DNA of 64,000 nucleotides. It comes from Colius striatus. Lineage: Eukaryota > Chordata > Aves > Coliiformes > Coliidae. This document shows, in pieces, positions 13,384-25,000 of this stretch. Within the stretch, counting starts at the first letter, position 1, and each line of letters opens with the position of its first letter. Under the pieces are notes generated by a model that was not told where the DNA came from, made no database searches, and worked only from the letters and a program-made list of their open reading frames with translations. The position numbers were made by a program, and so were the translations under genes. The DNA is taken from positions 93,989,867-94,053,866 of the forward strand of contig NC_084760.1 in NCBI RefSeq assembly GCF_028858725.1. Direction: 5' to 3'.

Positions 13384-14010
13384 CTTGGGGCCGCCTGAAG
13401 CCAGCTCCGCTGCGACCACCGAGGCTGGGGCGGGGGGCGGCGGGCAGGGCAGGCACCGCTGGCTGGCTGCTGGCGTAGGCTACCCCTGCATGCCCTCTCG
13501 GGCCGTGCGGGCGGGCAGCAGGGCCCAGAGGACGGCCTGGCAGGCCTCGCTCCCCCCCAGCGCCCACCCGCGAGGGCCACCTTCCGTTACGCGACCCGCA
13601 CCGGCGGTTTCAGTCAGTAAATGGTCCCAGCGGGAGGCCGAAAAAGCCGCTTCTCCTCGCAGCCTCGGCTGAGCGGCGCACGGTGAACGCCTCCTCCCTT
13701 CACGCCGCCGGCTCCCGGCGTGGGCATGCCGCGGAGGCAGGGCGGGAGGAGCGAGCGGCGGCAGCGCCCTCCGACAGCGCCGGGCGGCGTTTAAGGGCGG
13801 CCCTCCAGGAAATGGGCCGGCGGCGGAAGTGGAAGGCTCCTGGCAGGCGCCGCCCGTTCTCCCCGGCGGGTGAAGCCACGCCGGGAAGCGCCATGTTGAA
13901 GTGAGGCGAGGCGCGACGCGGAGGAAAAGCGAGAGAGGCCGGCGGGGAACAGCGCTCTCTGGAGGCCGCTTTGGGAATATTCAGCCCGGCCGCCATTTTC
14001 TTCCCCGTTT
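13384..14010 (-). promoter_or_regulatory. EHD3: EHD3 5' UTR and CpG-island promoter
   Basis: This block is far richer in G+C and CpG than the surrounding DNA, starts in EHD3 exon 1 and fades near 14010, as expected of a CpG-island promoter. No TATA box is evident. Seen in it are two YY1-type motifs, CGCCATGTTG at 13889-13898 and GCCGCCATTTT near 13989-13999, and an ETS-type CGGAAGTG at 13824-13831. Both YY1-type sites, read on the minus strand as CAACATGGCG and AAAATGGCGGC, point along EHD3, suggesting transcription starts near 13.9-14.0 kb and a leader of about 500-600 nt. The exact start site is inferred, not seen. Confidence 0.75.
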
Positions 14011-15364
14011 CTCACCTCACTTTGAATTAAAACACCTGCATGTGCGAATTTGACAGGGACTCGGTTGTTTCAGAACGCCGCCACCCCGAGCTGGGTCCCC
14101 AGCCCTTCCCAAAGCCAATGACTTGACTTGGCTGCGCCGCTGCTGCCCCTTACATCTCGGGAGCTCGCAGGGATGAGATTGGGTGTGACCAGAAGAGTTG
14201 ACCATTTAAGCAGATAAGAGAGGCAAATTGGCTCCCGTTTCCACTCCTTTATGCCTACAGCCATTAGGGCTGACAGGAGAGCTGCTGAGTGAAAGCTACA
14301 GTGCTCAGACAGAAGTCTGCATGAGTTTTTCCTGCAGTGGTGTGCCGTGGCTCAGCATGTCCCCAGAACCAGCCATCAGCTACAATACCCTATTGCCAGG
14401 CTCTCCTCATCACTGCTGGGCACCAGGGAGTTTTCCCTAAAATATCTCTAAACAGCTTTTCCATTTGAGCGGTCGGGGAACTGTGGCAAGAGGCAGTTTT
14501 GGAAGTGCTCCCACTGTGCGGCAGGCTCCTCCCGTTTCCATTTGCAGGCAGGAGGAGCCTGGACCTTTGTCTAAGCAGAGGTGGCTTTTGGGGAGCTAGG
14601 GGTGCAATGATAGACACATTTTCTATACATCTGGCTGGACTAGCAGCCATTTTCCTGTCCCCATTTTGTGATCTCATGTTCTTGTACCGTCTGCAGCGTG
14701 GCCTGACCCATGAGGTGCAAGTGATGACTCCAGGGACCAGTTTTCTTTTTCTGGAAGAAAATAGCAAGCTGACTGTATTTTCTGAAGGCCAAGCTTCTCC
14801 ACTTTCCTGCCAATGCCTAAAGCTAGTCTGAAAGTGGGATGAATGTTTTGAAATCTCCTTAAGACTAATTTCCCTCATTTCTTTAGTTTTATAAATAGAG
14901 ACTTTTGGCTTTAAGAATTTGATGACTCCTTTCCAGTGAAAGCTCCTGAAAATGAAAAGTCTTGTAGAAATCAACATGTTTTGGCAAGAATTACTCATTT
15001 TGTAGGAAAAAAATATCCTCTTATCTTCTAGATAGTTCTGCCATTTAAGGGCTGCTCTCCTCTGATGCCGTTCTGGTATTTCTACAGCTATATATGGAGT
15101 CTCTTTGGTGCTTGCTTGTCATATCCTCAAAACTCAGTAAAGGTCAGGCCAGGAAGCCTTTGATTGTAAATCTCCTCAGGCCACCTTGATGCCCTTCCTG
15201 AATGCAATGAATGGGGGAGGAAAGCAAGGTTTCTGTTGTGCAAACTGCAGGAGATAATGGCTATAGGTGCAGCAGAGGCACGCTTATCCCACTTTACAAG
15301 AAGATATATATTAATCATTAAGTTGTGCTAATCTTATATACATATATACCCAATGGCCCTCCCT

Positions 15365-15383
15365 CCCCCCCCCCAAAAAAAAA
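15365..15383. repeat. C10-A9 homopolymer junction
   Basis: Ten cytosines run directly into nine adenines. This is simple sequence with no transposon tail visible next to it. Confidence 0.85.
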
Positions 15384-15843
15384 TCTCTTTGTCGTATGTG
15401 AAGTGACTCTCTTTCCTTTGGATTCTTTATCACCAGGGCAGATCACAACCAAACTTTACAGTTTTTATAGACTTTCTTTACATGACTCACAAGCATTGCA
15501 CACTTTTATTTATTTTTCAGTCTGTTTTCTTAGCCATTTCTCTCTGGAAGGCTGACTTCCTCAAGGACTCTCTTTACCTTGAAGCATAAAGTTTGTCAAA
15601 AACAAAGGGAGGTAAAATTAGGAAAGGAAGTTTAGGGTATAATTAGGTTTTTCTTCTTGCCAGAATTTGAACTGATAATTTTAATCTGTTGTCATTGTTT
15701 TTTCCTTTTCATTTCTTAAACAGAGATGTTTTGATGGATGGTTTTCTGTTGGACAGATTGGTTTCATGGTGCAATCTTTAGGCACTTAAAAAAAACAACA
15801 TTGTAAAAATATTTAAAGCACCCCTCTCAAACCAATTAAATCT

Positions 15844-15854
15844 CCCCCCCCCCC
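15844..15854. repeat. C11 homopolymer
   Basis: A run of eleven cytosines in the EHD3-CAPN14 intergenic DNA. No function is visible. Confidence 0.85.
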
Positions 15855-16298
15855 AATTATGTTCTTTTCCATTTTAAGTGTCACTGCTGGAAGAAGGGCT
15901 ACTTTTCTTGGAAGTTTCTGAACTGTTCAAATGCAAAGGCTTTCTCTTGACTGCCCAGCACAGAAACTACTGCAGTGCTCAGGATATACCCATTTCTGAT
16001 ACTAGTGAGGGTCTGCAATTGCCCTGTACTATAGAATTTGTCTTTTCCACTCAAGCTGTGGTGGATTAAACTTTTACCTCTGTAGTTTCTCAGTCATGTC
16101 CCTGCTGTTGATGACATGGCTGGCAGTGACTTAGCTGGCTGCTTGCCTTGACTGGGAGAGAGACACTTTGATGGGTAAGATTCACTTCCACTTTGCTCGA
16201 AGTGAATGGCGCTGGACTAAGTCACACAGTATTCGCATTCAAAATGAAACTTAATTTTTAGGGGGTGAAACACAACGTCATATAACTGAAACTCGTTT

Positions 16299-16310
16299 CA
16301 CGTGACGTCA
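16299..16310. promoter_or_regulatory. Overlapping E-box and cAMP-response element
   Basis: The 12-mer CACGTGACGTCA joins a palindromic E-box (CACGTG, 16299-16304) to a full palindromic CRE (TGACGTCA, 16303-16310). It lies about 2.9 kb upstream of the EHD3 start codon and 5.5 kb upstream of the CAPN14 start codon. It would suit USF/TFE3-type and CREB/ATF-type factors. Function is not shown by sequence alone. Confidence 0.3.
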
Positions 16311-17123
16311 AGTCATAGTGACATGTATGTTTGCTTATCTCCTGCCTTAGATTGGACAAATTTACTTCCTACAAAACATCAGCTGAGAATGGGGACATTA
16401 GGAAGTCATTGAGCTTGAAAAGAGGTAGTGACTCAGTCTGTACTATAACACCTTGATAGTTTGAAGAAGCTTGGGGGAGCAGTTCAGTTCAGTGGAATTA
16501 ACTTCCTGCCAGTGCAGCTACTGTCACTGTTTGTTCATTACCAAGAAACTCAAATAGACAGTGTCAAAAGTTCAGGTAGTGATGGGTTCAGCAGGGAATA
16601 ACTGTGTTTGTGTGAAATAGCTGAAGGGAGAAGGTGGCACAGTAGGCCTCCAGAATGAAACCAAATGCACTAAGTTGATAGGTAGGAGAAGGAGATTTTC
16701 CTCTCCTTCAACTACATCAAACTTCTCAACTGCCTGCTATTGCCACATGGCCTAGGAAAAAAATAATCTCCAGTGTAGTCTGCCCCCTTCCTCACTCATT
16801 GCTTCCCCTTTGCAACTCAGAAAGCTGCCCCTTCCTCTCCTGCCCTCACTGCTTCTTTATATACTTCTAAAATATTTCCCATTATGTTTCTCCTACCGTT
16901 GTTTCAGGTGGCTTGATAAACACACACTGTCCTTTTCCCCACTGTCTCCATGCTGCTCTTACCCTGTCATTGCCTGGGATGGAACAAGGTGCTGGTACCC
17001 CTTGTTACCAGAAATGGGGAATGTGGGGTTGGAAAATATATATACAGTGAGTAAGAAACACACTTGCCTCTAGAGAGTTCACTCCTGAAATTTGTAAAAG
17101 CAAAATAAGCATGTTGTATTGCA

Positions 17124-17467
17124 CTTACGAGGAGCAGCTGAGAGAACTGCAGTTACTTAGCTCAGAGGAGGCTGAGAGGAAACATTAACACTCTCTACAA
17201 TTACCTGAGAGGAGATTGCAGCAAGGTGAAGGTTGGTTTCTTCTCCTAAGTAATGAATGATAGGACAAGAGGAAATGGGCTCAAGTTGCACCAGGGGAGG
17301 TTTAAATTAGAGATTAGGAAGAACTTTTTCATGGAGAGGGTTATTAAGCACTGGCAAAGGCTGCACAAGGGAGGTGGTGGAGTCACCATCTTTGGAGTGT
17401 GAGGTTAGTAGTTGGACTTGATGATCTTAAAGTTCTTTTCCAACCAAGATGATTCTATGTTTCTATG
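17124..17467 (+). repeat. CR1 LINE fragment, 3' end, plus orientation
   Basis: A 5'-truncated CR1 copy. It begins in the end of ORF2 (a diverged version of the [19 protein letters not shown] stretch), passes through GAGGAAATGGGCTCAAG and GGTTATTAAGCACTGG, and ends with GATGATCTTAAAG..TTTTCCAACC and ATTCTATG-type octamers. It carries indels and stops and is inactive. Confidence 0.92.
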
Positions 17468-17475
17468 GTAGGTGA

Positions 17476-17500
17476 CCTGTCCGGTAGGTGACCGGACAGG
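17476..17500. repeat. Perfect 10-bp inverted repeat with 5-nt loop
   Basis: The arms CCTGTCCGGT (17476-17485) and ACCGGACAGG (17491-17500) are exact reverse complements around the loop AGGTG. The hairpin starts eight bases after the CR1 3' octamers. The 10-mer GGTAGGTGAC also occurs twice here (17467-17476 and 17483-17492), so the structure may come from a local duplication. Confidence 0.9.
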
Positions 17501-20500
17501 AAAGAAAAATCGCTCTCACCGCTCCTGCAATACAAAACCTTGGAAGTTTCTCCCATAACTCTTGGGTGGTTGTGACTGTCTCTGTCATGGGACATATATT
17601 TCCCTCAAACTTACATAACAGTTCTTTTTAGAAATTGTTCTGATTTAGTGACTGACAAAGTGGAGAGACTGTTATGGCCTCATCTGTTCTGAGAAAATGT
17701 AGGGCTTTTGAGGGTGTTTCCTTTCTGTATTAAGGCACAGTTGAACGTACCTTCCTGTTCTACCTTGTCAGTGATATATGGAGAGACATAGAATTTTGTG
17801 CTTTGAATAATCAAACAGCTAACCAAACAAGGAAGCTGCCTTCTGAAGTGATGAGTGAGTCACAAGGTAGTCTGCATGATGGGCTGACCTGTTCTTTCTG
17901 TCTTCTGTGAGATGTTTTGAATTGGGCACTTCAGAAACTTTCTGGCATTGCTCAATATGCTTTTTTTTTCCCCACCTCCTGCTTCTACCACAGTGCTTGA
18001 TAGGTCAGATGTAGCTTTGGGATAGGCAAGACATATATATACACATGCACATACACATTTACTTGAATACACACGTAGGTAGAGATAACGTATATACTAT
18101 TTGTGAGCAGCAGGCATCACTGCGAGTGGAACAATTATCCTTTGCCGTGAGGACACACCTGGAGAAGGTAGGACATCAAATGCCAAGTGCTATGTAGAGG
18201 AATTTGGTCCTGGCATTCAGCAGTCATCTGTGGCTAGCACAGAGTTACCATGGCGCGATGCTGAGATGAAGCCGTCCTCCAGGATCAAATGAGTGTATTA
18301 GTTACATGATGCAGTTGGCCGTGCTGAATGTAGCAGCTGCTGCTGTACTTTTCTCTGGAAGTGCTGAAAGGCAGAAAGCTCCTATCAGCAAACATGAGAA
18401 GAATGGGTGTGAGGTAAAGCAACTAGATGAGCCATGTCAGCTGCCCTGCATGTCACAGCTCCAAAGTTTCTGCCTGACAAATGGTTGGGAACACAAATGT
18501 TTTTAGCGAACCCAGATTTTGTGCACCCTTTGTTCTCTCAGTTTTTCAGGGTTAGAGGCAGTTTAGCTGATACTTGATCATAAATTATTCTGCAGAGATT
18601 AAAAGTTTCACCTGACTTTAATGGGAGTTGTGGACAGTTAGAATCTCTAGGTATTAGGATGATTGTGAGTAGGATGTTGGAACCTGAAGTGCTGAAGGGC
18701 AGATCTTGAGTAAATGGGATTTCTCTATTTTCGATGTAGCTCAGAGAATTTACATAGCAAAGAATATGCGTTTTTTGTTCTCAACCAGAGTCTTTAAAAG
18801 CAAACCTCTGCTCAGAGAGGTATTGTTTCAAGTTCTGAAAGCCATCCAGGCATTTTTGCTACAGTTTTTTTAACATAAGTAGGAGGCTCTCTGGCAGGTT
18901 CAGGGCTTGTCCTTGAAAATCTCAGCACAAGAAAGTGTTGTGGGTCAATAACCTAAACACAGGAGATTCAGGGCAAGATCCTCCACCTGTCCGTATGTTC
19001 ACGTTGAGAGAAAACACAGTTCGGTGCTTCTTTTCAGGAGATTTCTATTTGCTAAAAAGCTCACAGGAAGAGTGGGAGTCAGCTTTGAGTTTGTATTTCT
19101 GAAATACACCGCTGTGTTTAATCAAAGACTTGAGGCTGTACCTGCAAGTGCTGTTTTCATACTGTGTGTTTAAAGACTAAGAAAGATTAACAAGCCTAAT
19201 ACTGTCACATTTGCATTTTTACTAATGACTGCTAATTTCTGTAGCTAATATTCTGCACTGCTTGTTCTGCTCACCCTAAAATTTATTATTTTGCATGCCA
19301 ACATTAGCTCTGTTCCATACAAACAGGAGTGTCTCCTCAGCCCAAATACAGGTGTTTTTTTGTTAAATAGGAGGAAATGGGCTGAGCTCTGTCAGCTCCA
19401 GATTTAGCCCTCAAATTGCCCACTGCCCCAAGTGTTACCCAAGATAAATCTCAAGAGAGAGGGTGAGAGACTCTTGGAGAATTCTTTCGTGGTCCAATTA
19501 CTTTTACTAAAAGTGAAGGATTTGCTGTGAATTCTTCAGATTCTCATTTTAAGACTTAGGGATGAGGCATCTGAGATGCTGAGAAAGATCGGGGAGATCA
19601 TAGGATGCTAATATAGTGGAAGGACTTACATCAGATGGCAAACACACTAGCTAGGGGAACATGCAAGGACTAGAGAATTAAATCCATCCAATCAACTGGT
19701 TCACAGCTTCCATCTAAAGCTTTTAACCTCTGTCTGCTACGCTTGGCTGCTTTCTCTTCCAAATTTTAATTGCTGGAAGAGACATGCTCTACCCGTGCCA
19801 GAGGACACTGCGATTGTCTGGTTCAATAACATTGCTGAGTGGAGTACAAGTCATTTCCAGGTATGCCTTGGCTACTTATGTACAACTCTACCTGGTGGCT
19901 GCTCGTACACATGACTGCAGCCAGATAGCAGTCAGAAGGTTAAAGCATGAGGTGGAACACCTGGTAGCTGCCTAAGCAGTGACTGTTGCTGACACATAAA
20001 ATGCGTCATTGCATCTTTTGTTCAAAGATTTCCAGGTAATTTGCAAATGAATTTAAAACGAAACATCTATTGGCAGGTTCACCTGAGAGGTTTTCAAAAC
20101 ATGTAAAGTAACTGCATCGCTGACTCTCAACACGTACTGTTACAGTCAGAGCTGCTGGCTGAGTTTCTTGAAAATAAGGCTACATATTTAGGCGATTTAA
20201 ACCCCCTGTTTTTGAAAGCATTGTTTTTTCCATACTTTCCCTGGGTTTCAAGGCCTATCCATAAGTTTAGTTCTTTTTCAAATAAATGCCAGACTGAGGT
20301 GAGAACTGGTGAAGGGTTACAATGATTGTATTGGGTATTGTGGATGCTCTGTACACCTAAAAATCAAGTCTCAAGGATTTGCTCTTCAGTGTAGCTTAAA
20401 GTATGTCAGCTGCTCACCACCAGTTTTCCTGGGGAGCAGCGAAACGAGAAATTCTTCTTCGTATCTGTTTTGTCTATCTATATGAAGCACAGCCAGTCTC

Positions 20501-21707
20501 CAGGCTGTTTTCTTCTTCTTGTTTTTCTCTTAACTCTGTCTCTGTGTCTGTTGCTCATGTTGTTGTAGCCGTGAAGGTCAATAGCTGTAAAAGGTAACAT
20601 TTGGAGGGAGAGAGTATTTTTCATCTGGAGAAAAAGTAGGCAAGTTGTTAGACACTTCAATCCTTTTCCAGGACTGAAATATCTACTGTACAATGGAAAA
20701 TTGAATTTTTGTTTCCAGGGTTATTTTTGGGAGATTTTCTTTTGGTTGCCCTTGAGGATCAAGCCTTGTGGATGAGTTTTAGAGTGTTTTTATAACAAAT
20801 GAGGGCTTTTTGTGGGAGGATGGTGCAATCTGTGGTTGTATGGTTTCTCACAGGGAACACTGGTGACCTTCAGCTTTGATAGGAGTAATAATCAACTGGT
20901 TCCTAACTGAGACCAGTTTTCTAGAGTACCTGGGGCAGTGATTTTTTTGAGTTTCAGAGAGTTTCCTCTGTAGTGAAGCCTTCCAAATACTGTATCGTTA
21001 TGGCATGTGAACCATTTACACGTGAGCTTTGTAGCCTGATACATTTTTTCTGTTCATCCCAGGAGCCCACTGCTTGCAGCAAAAGGTGATGGCTGCTAAT
21101 GTTTAGCATAGCTGCTAATATTACAAAAGGGCTATGAAATCACTCTTCGGTGTGTTCAGTAGGGGGATGAGAAACATCTGCCTCGAATGTTACAAAGAAA
21201 AAGAAATATTTCAGCATGCGATTTCATGCGTGAATCTGTGGTAATCAGCAAGATGGAATATATCCTCTTGGGAGAAGTTGTATCATTCTCCAAAATGAGG
21301 CAAAAAAACCATTGGGGGGGTTGTGAGTAATGGCTTTGCAACACTCACTGTACTTTTCTTCTGTTAGCCTTTGGTTTATTTTGCTATTTTTCTTTTCTGG
21401 GAGGTGAAATGTCCACATACCAGAATGTGATTGAATCAAGACTGCCATTCATGTTGCAGCACGTTATGAAAATATCCTGGAGAGCCTAAATAATCCGGAG
21501 GGAGGCTGAGAATAGCTGTGTCTGTGGGGTCAGAAATACAGCAAATGTAAAGCCTTCAAAATGCCATAGTAGATGCTAGATTAGAATCAGATGGGTTCCT
21601 CACTTCTCCTGGGAATACCGCCCACCCATCCTCCACTAGCTAAAGAGAAAATGTTAAAAGCTATGAATAAATCGACTTTTTACACTAATTTTAATGATCA
21701 GGAATTC

Positions 21708-21717
21708 TTCTGGAGAA
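21708..21717. promoter_or_regulatory. STAT6-type N4 GAS motif upstream of CAPN14
   Basis: TTCTGGAGAA matches TTC-N4-GAA, the spacing preferred by STAT6, 111 bp before the CAPN14 start codon. Human CAPN14 is induced by IL-13, a STAT6 cytokine, in oesophageal epithelium. The six fixed bases occur by chance about once per 4 kb, so position is the only argument. Confidence 0.3.
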
Positions 21718-21827
21718 GATACACCCCATCCCAAGAAACAAGGAGTTTCCAGCAGGACTGTGCAGGGTGAGATCCCTGCAGAATCCTCAGTGAAAAAGAT
21801 TATCCTGGCATTACTGTGGACATCACC

Positions 21828-22058
21828 ATGCCTTTTCTGCCGTGCTTGAAAAAAAAGAAGGCGCCTGTGCCTTTAGGCAGGAGTATCTTTCAAAAACACA
21901 CCCCACCCAACCAGCAGAACTACCAGGCCTTGCTGGAGATGTGCTTGAAGAACAAACACCTGTTCACAGATGACAACTTCCCTGCTCACATCAGCTCTAT
22001 TGGAACGGGAACACTGCTAAAGAAACTGCCTCGAAATTTACAGTGGAAGAGGCCACAC
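21828..22058 (+). CDS. CAPN14: CAPN14 exon 1 (start codon; residues 1-77)
   Basis: The start is ATG at 21828 in the context CATCACCATGC, with A at -3. An in-frame GTG lies 12 bases earlier and is not used as a start here. The product opens [16 protein letters not shown], a short basic N-terminus, and runs into the calpain signature [13 protein letters not shown] and NLQWKRPH. The donor is GTAAGT. A non-coding leader exon may exist upstream but is not identified. Confidence 0.93.
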
Positions 22059-25000
22059 GTAAGTGACTTTCAGTGAATAGTCTCATATAAGAGGATGATT
22101 ACAGCTGATAGCCAGCAAATAGCGTTAGCATTGAGCAGACCACTCTTAGGCTTTATGTGTGCCTTAATGCCTCTAGAGACATTACTGTATCAGCTGTCAT
22201 TTTGGAAGCTGGAGTACATGAAGTCTCATAATTGCCTTTGAAGCATTTCTTTTTCCCAAAAGTATAACTAGCCTTGCTCAGTTTTACATCCAGTAACACT
22301 CAGAGCAGGCAGGGGGAGACAGCAAAGGGAGTGGGGGGAGCCAATATCTGTGGAGCTTACAGCTCTCATGATCTCCCTGTGATGACAGTTCTGATGACAA
22401 TGATTCCTCTCTCCAGAATTCAAGATTTTGACCTTTTAGAAGGCTTACAAGTTTCTAGAGAGTTCTTAGCCTTTGACTCCTCTCCGATGGACCACATACT
22501 GTGGTGATGCCGGAGGCCTCTACTTTCACTGGCAAGGGCCTTATCCTCTTGCTGTGCTGTTTTGTTCCCGCTTAACTGTTTAGTCTATTGTCCTTAGAGC
22601 AATCTTTTCCCAGCTCTCAAGGCTGAACTTCTACCACAACAAGTAATTGGCCATCAGTCAGTGAATTAGTTTTTAGTTCTGGGGCCTCTGTTTTCTATTT
22701 GTGCCCATATTTCCAAGGCCTTTGCTGGTATCCCATGCTTCAGCTGAAAACAAGAAGAGATACCTGGTTGCAAGGGCTGGTCACAGAGCAAGTTCTCATA
22801 ATAAATGGATAGATAACAAGCCTAGGAGGCCAGGACACGAGCCTGGCACAGTTAGATAAGGCCTGTTACTAGCAATGGCAGTACTGTTCTTACTGAGCTA
22901 CTGAGCAACATATTGACAGTCAGATCTCCCTGAAAGCAATATATAGAATAACCTGAGAATTTAAGTAGCATGGACTCCTTATCTTACTCTGTCTGTGACA
23001 GGTGATAGCAGATAGCATCTCCTAGTTATTTTCTAGCTGTCATATTTTGTCAGATATAACCAATTTCTTAGAAGGGATGAGTTTCTGCAAAACTCATCAA
23101 AGTCACCAGGAAAGTAGAGGAACCTTTGCAAAGTGAGCGGGAGAGCCCGGGAACAGCAGCACTGGTTCTCAAGAGTTTCATAGCTAATTCAGTTTCACAG
23201 ATGTTTTTGTTAAGTCAGGATCTGCAGGCAGAAGAAAAGTGTAGTTCTTGGGGGCCTGAGCTGGATTGTGCTAGGCACTGCAGCTGAGGCAGCTATATCA
23301 GCATAGAGGTATTTGGGAGAGAAAGATCAACGTGACTTCTGACCTCTAGAAAGCTCTTCGGGTGTTCCTCCACCCTGGATGTGTTGGAATGGACTTGAAA
23401 CCTCTATCAGTCATTCTGCTGCTCTAAAACTGTCATGTGCAGAAAGCTGCCATTTGCTCTGAGTGCCAAACTTAGCCCAGCAAAAGCTCTCTGAGGAACA
23501 GAAGGAACAGAGCTACAGAGGGAACACTGATATTCTGCCATTCACCCTGCAGGCCTCTAGCTTGCTACATCTATGACTGATGGCCTGCTAACTGAACACC
23601 CAGACTCACCAAGCATAGGGGTTGAGATCTAATTACTGTAACTGCCTTCTGAGGGTTTGCTTTTTCTTTGCTACTGCCTGAAGGGGAAGCCAACAGTGTG
23701 AAAATTAGCTTGAGCAATTTGTGGGTCATTAGAGTGAAATGTAAATTTTACTTCTAGTTCATTTATTTGACCCCAGAGGCACTTGTAAGAGGAACAAAAT
23801 AACAACATAATTTCTTTTTGAACAATTACAAGACCCACTCTTGTCACTGCAACAGGAACTTCTGTAGCACCCATCAGTTTATCTGTAGCTCAACTGTCAG
23901 TCAAATCATGGAGACATCAGCCATATTAGCTAAAAGTTTGAACAGTTATGCTCTGCCATTGTAGCCTCTTTTGGCTGAAACCTGACAGCAGTTACAGAGG
24001 AGCCGGGCTCGTAGGTCTGAAGGGTTGTCGTCTCAGCAAGGTGTTTGTGGAGCTCCATTGCAATGCATCTGAGCACCAGCGCCTTATGCTGGAGACCAAA
24101 TTCAATGTAGACGAAGCAAAAAAGTGTGCCCAGGCTTGTGTCAGCCACAGCACACGGTGACACTAAAGTTTACCAGAACCAGAACAATAGCTGCTGGGAT
24201 AAAAAGATCCTAAGGATTTGGAGAACTTTGAACAGGCAGAGGGAATGTTTTATGTCACATATCCATGAGGATTTTACATCTTAGACTGGGAATTCACTGG
24301 ATTTCCCATCTTGTGAGATCTCAGCTCTCCAGTCCTTGACTTCAAGCTAAGCCAGCTCATGTTACTGACTTGACTCTCTTTTTGGTTGTGTGCTTCTCAG
24401 GCTTTGCACAGAAATCCAGTATTTTATGCTGCAAACAGAAAGCAACTTGATCTGTGCCAAGGATTGGTGGGTAAGGAAGCTCCTTTGTAGAAATATGTAA
24501 GCATTCTTGTACAAGGTAACAGTTTGTGTGGAGTTTTGACTGTATAAAAACTTGGCATAGAAGCAGCAGGTGTGCATATCCTTATCTCTTCACTTGGCAT
24601 GGTGTGGATGAAACAGTTGTTAAAATGGCTCAGTACAAATCCTGGCAAGCTTCAAGGTGGGATTTGAGGGGTGAGAGGTGTCTCCACTCGCTGTGCTGAT
24701 TCTTTGTATGCTAGTACTGCAATCGGAAGAGATCCTCTGCTCTGTAATGTGGCTGCCTGACAATCGAACAGAGACTGCAGAAGCAAGAAAATCTGAGACT
24801 TTCCCTGTCTCTGTATCTAAGGCTTAGTGTGAGGGCTTTGTCTTCTCAGGTTTGCAGTTAGAAAAATATTTTTTATGCTCATGTTACTTAAAGTAAAAGG
24901 ATATCTTGTCATCTGCAGAACAGGTAGGGTAGGAATAAATGAAAAAGTACTTTAAGCCCTTAAACACAAAGTCTGATAAGTACAGTCTTGCATGTGAGAT

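Larger units (their letters stand above)
14011..21827. other. EHD3-CAPN14 intergenic region
   Basis: About 7.8 kb separate the divergent genes EHD3 and CAPN14. The region has one CR1 copy (17124-17467), two poly-C tracts, a composite E-box/CRE site near 16.30 kb and an AP-1-type TGACTCA at 16429-16435. The 202-codon minus-strand frame at 14390-14998 shows no recognisable domain and overlaps a long frame on the other strand. I see no further gene. A non-coding first exon of CAPN14 could lie here but cannot be recognised. Confidence 0.7.

Noticed and set aside
13384-13419. Possible 12-residue N-terminal extension of EHD3
   Set aside because: The upstream codon is GTG, not ATG, and known EHD3 proteins start at MFSW.
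14390-14998. 202-codon minus-strand open frame, the longest in the EHD3-CAPN14 interval
   Set aside because: No recognisable domain, low-complexity or composition signature; it is overlapped by a 110-codon frame on the other strand and lacks convincing promoter or splice context.
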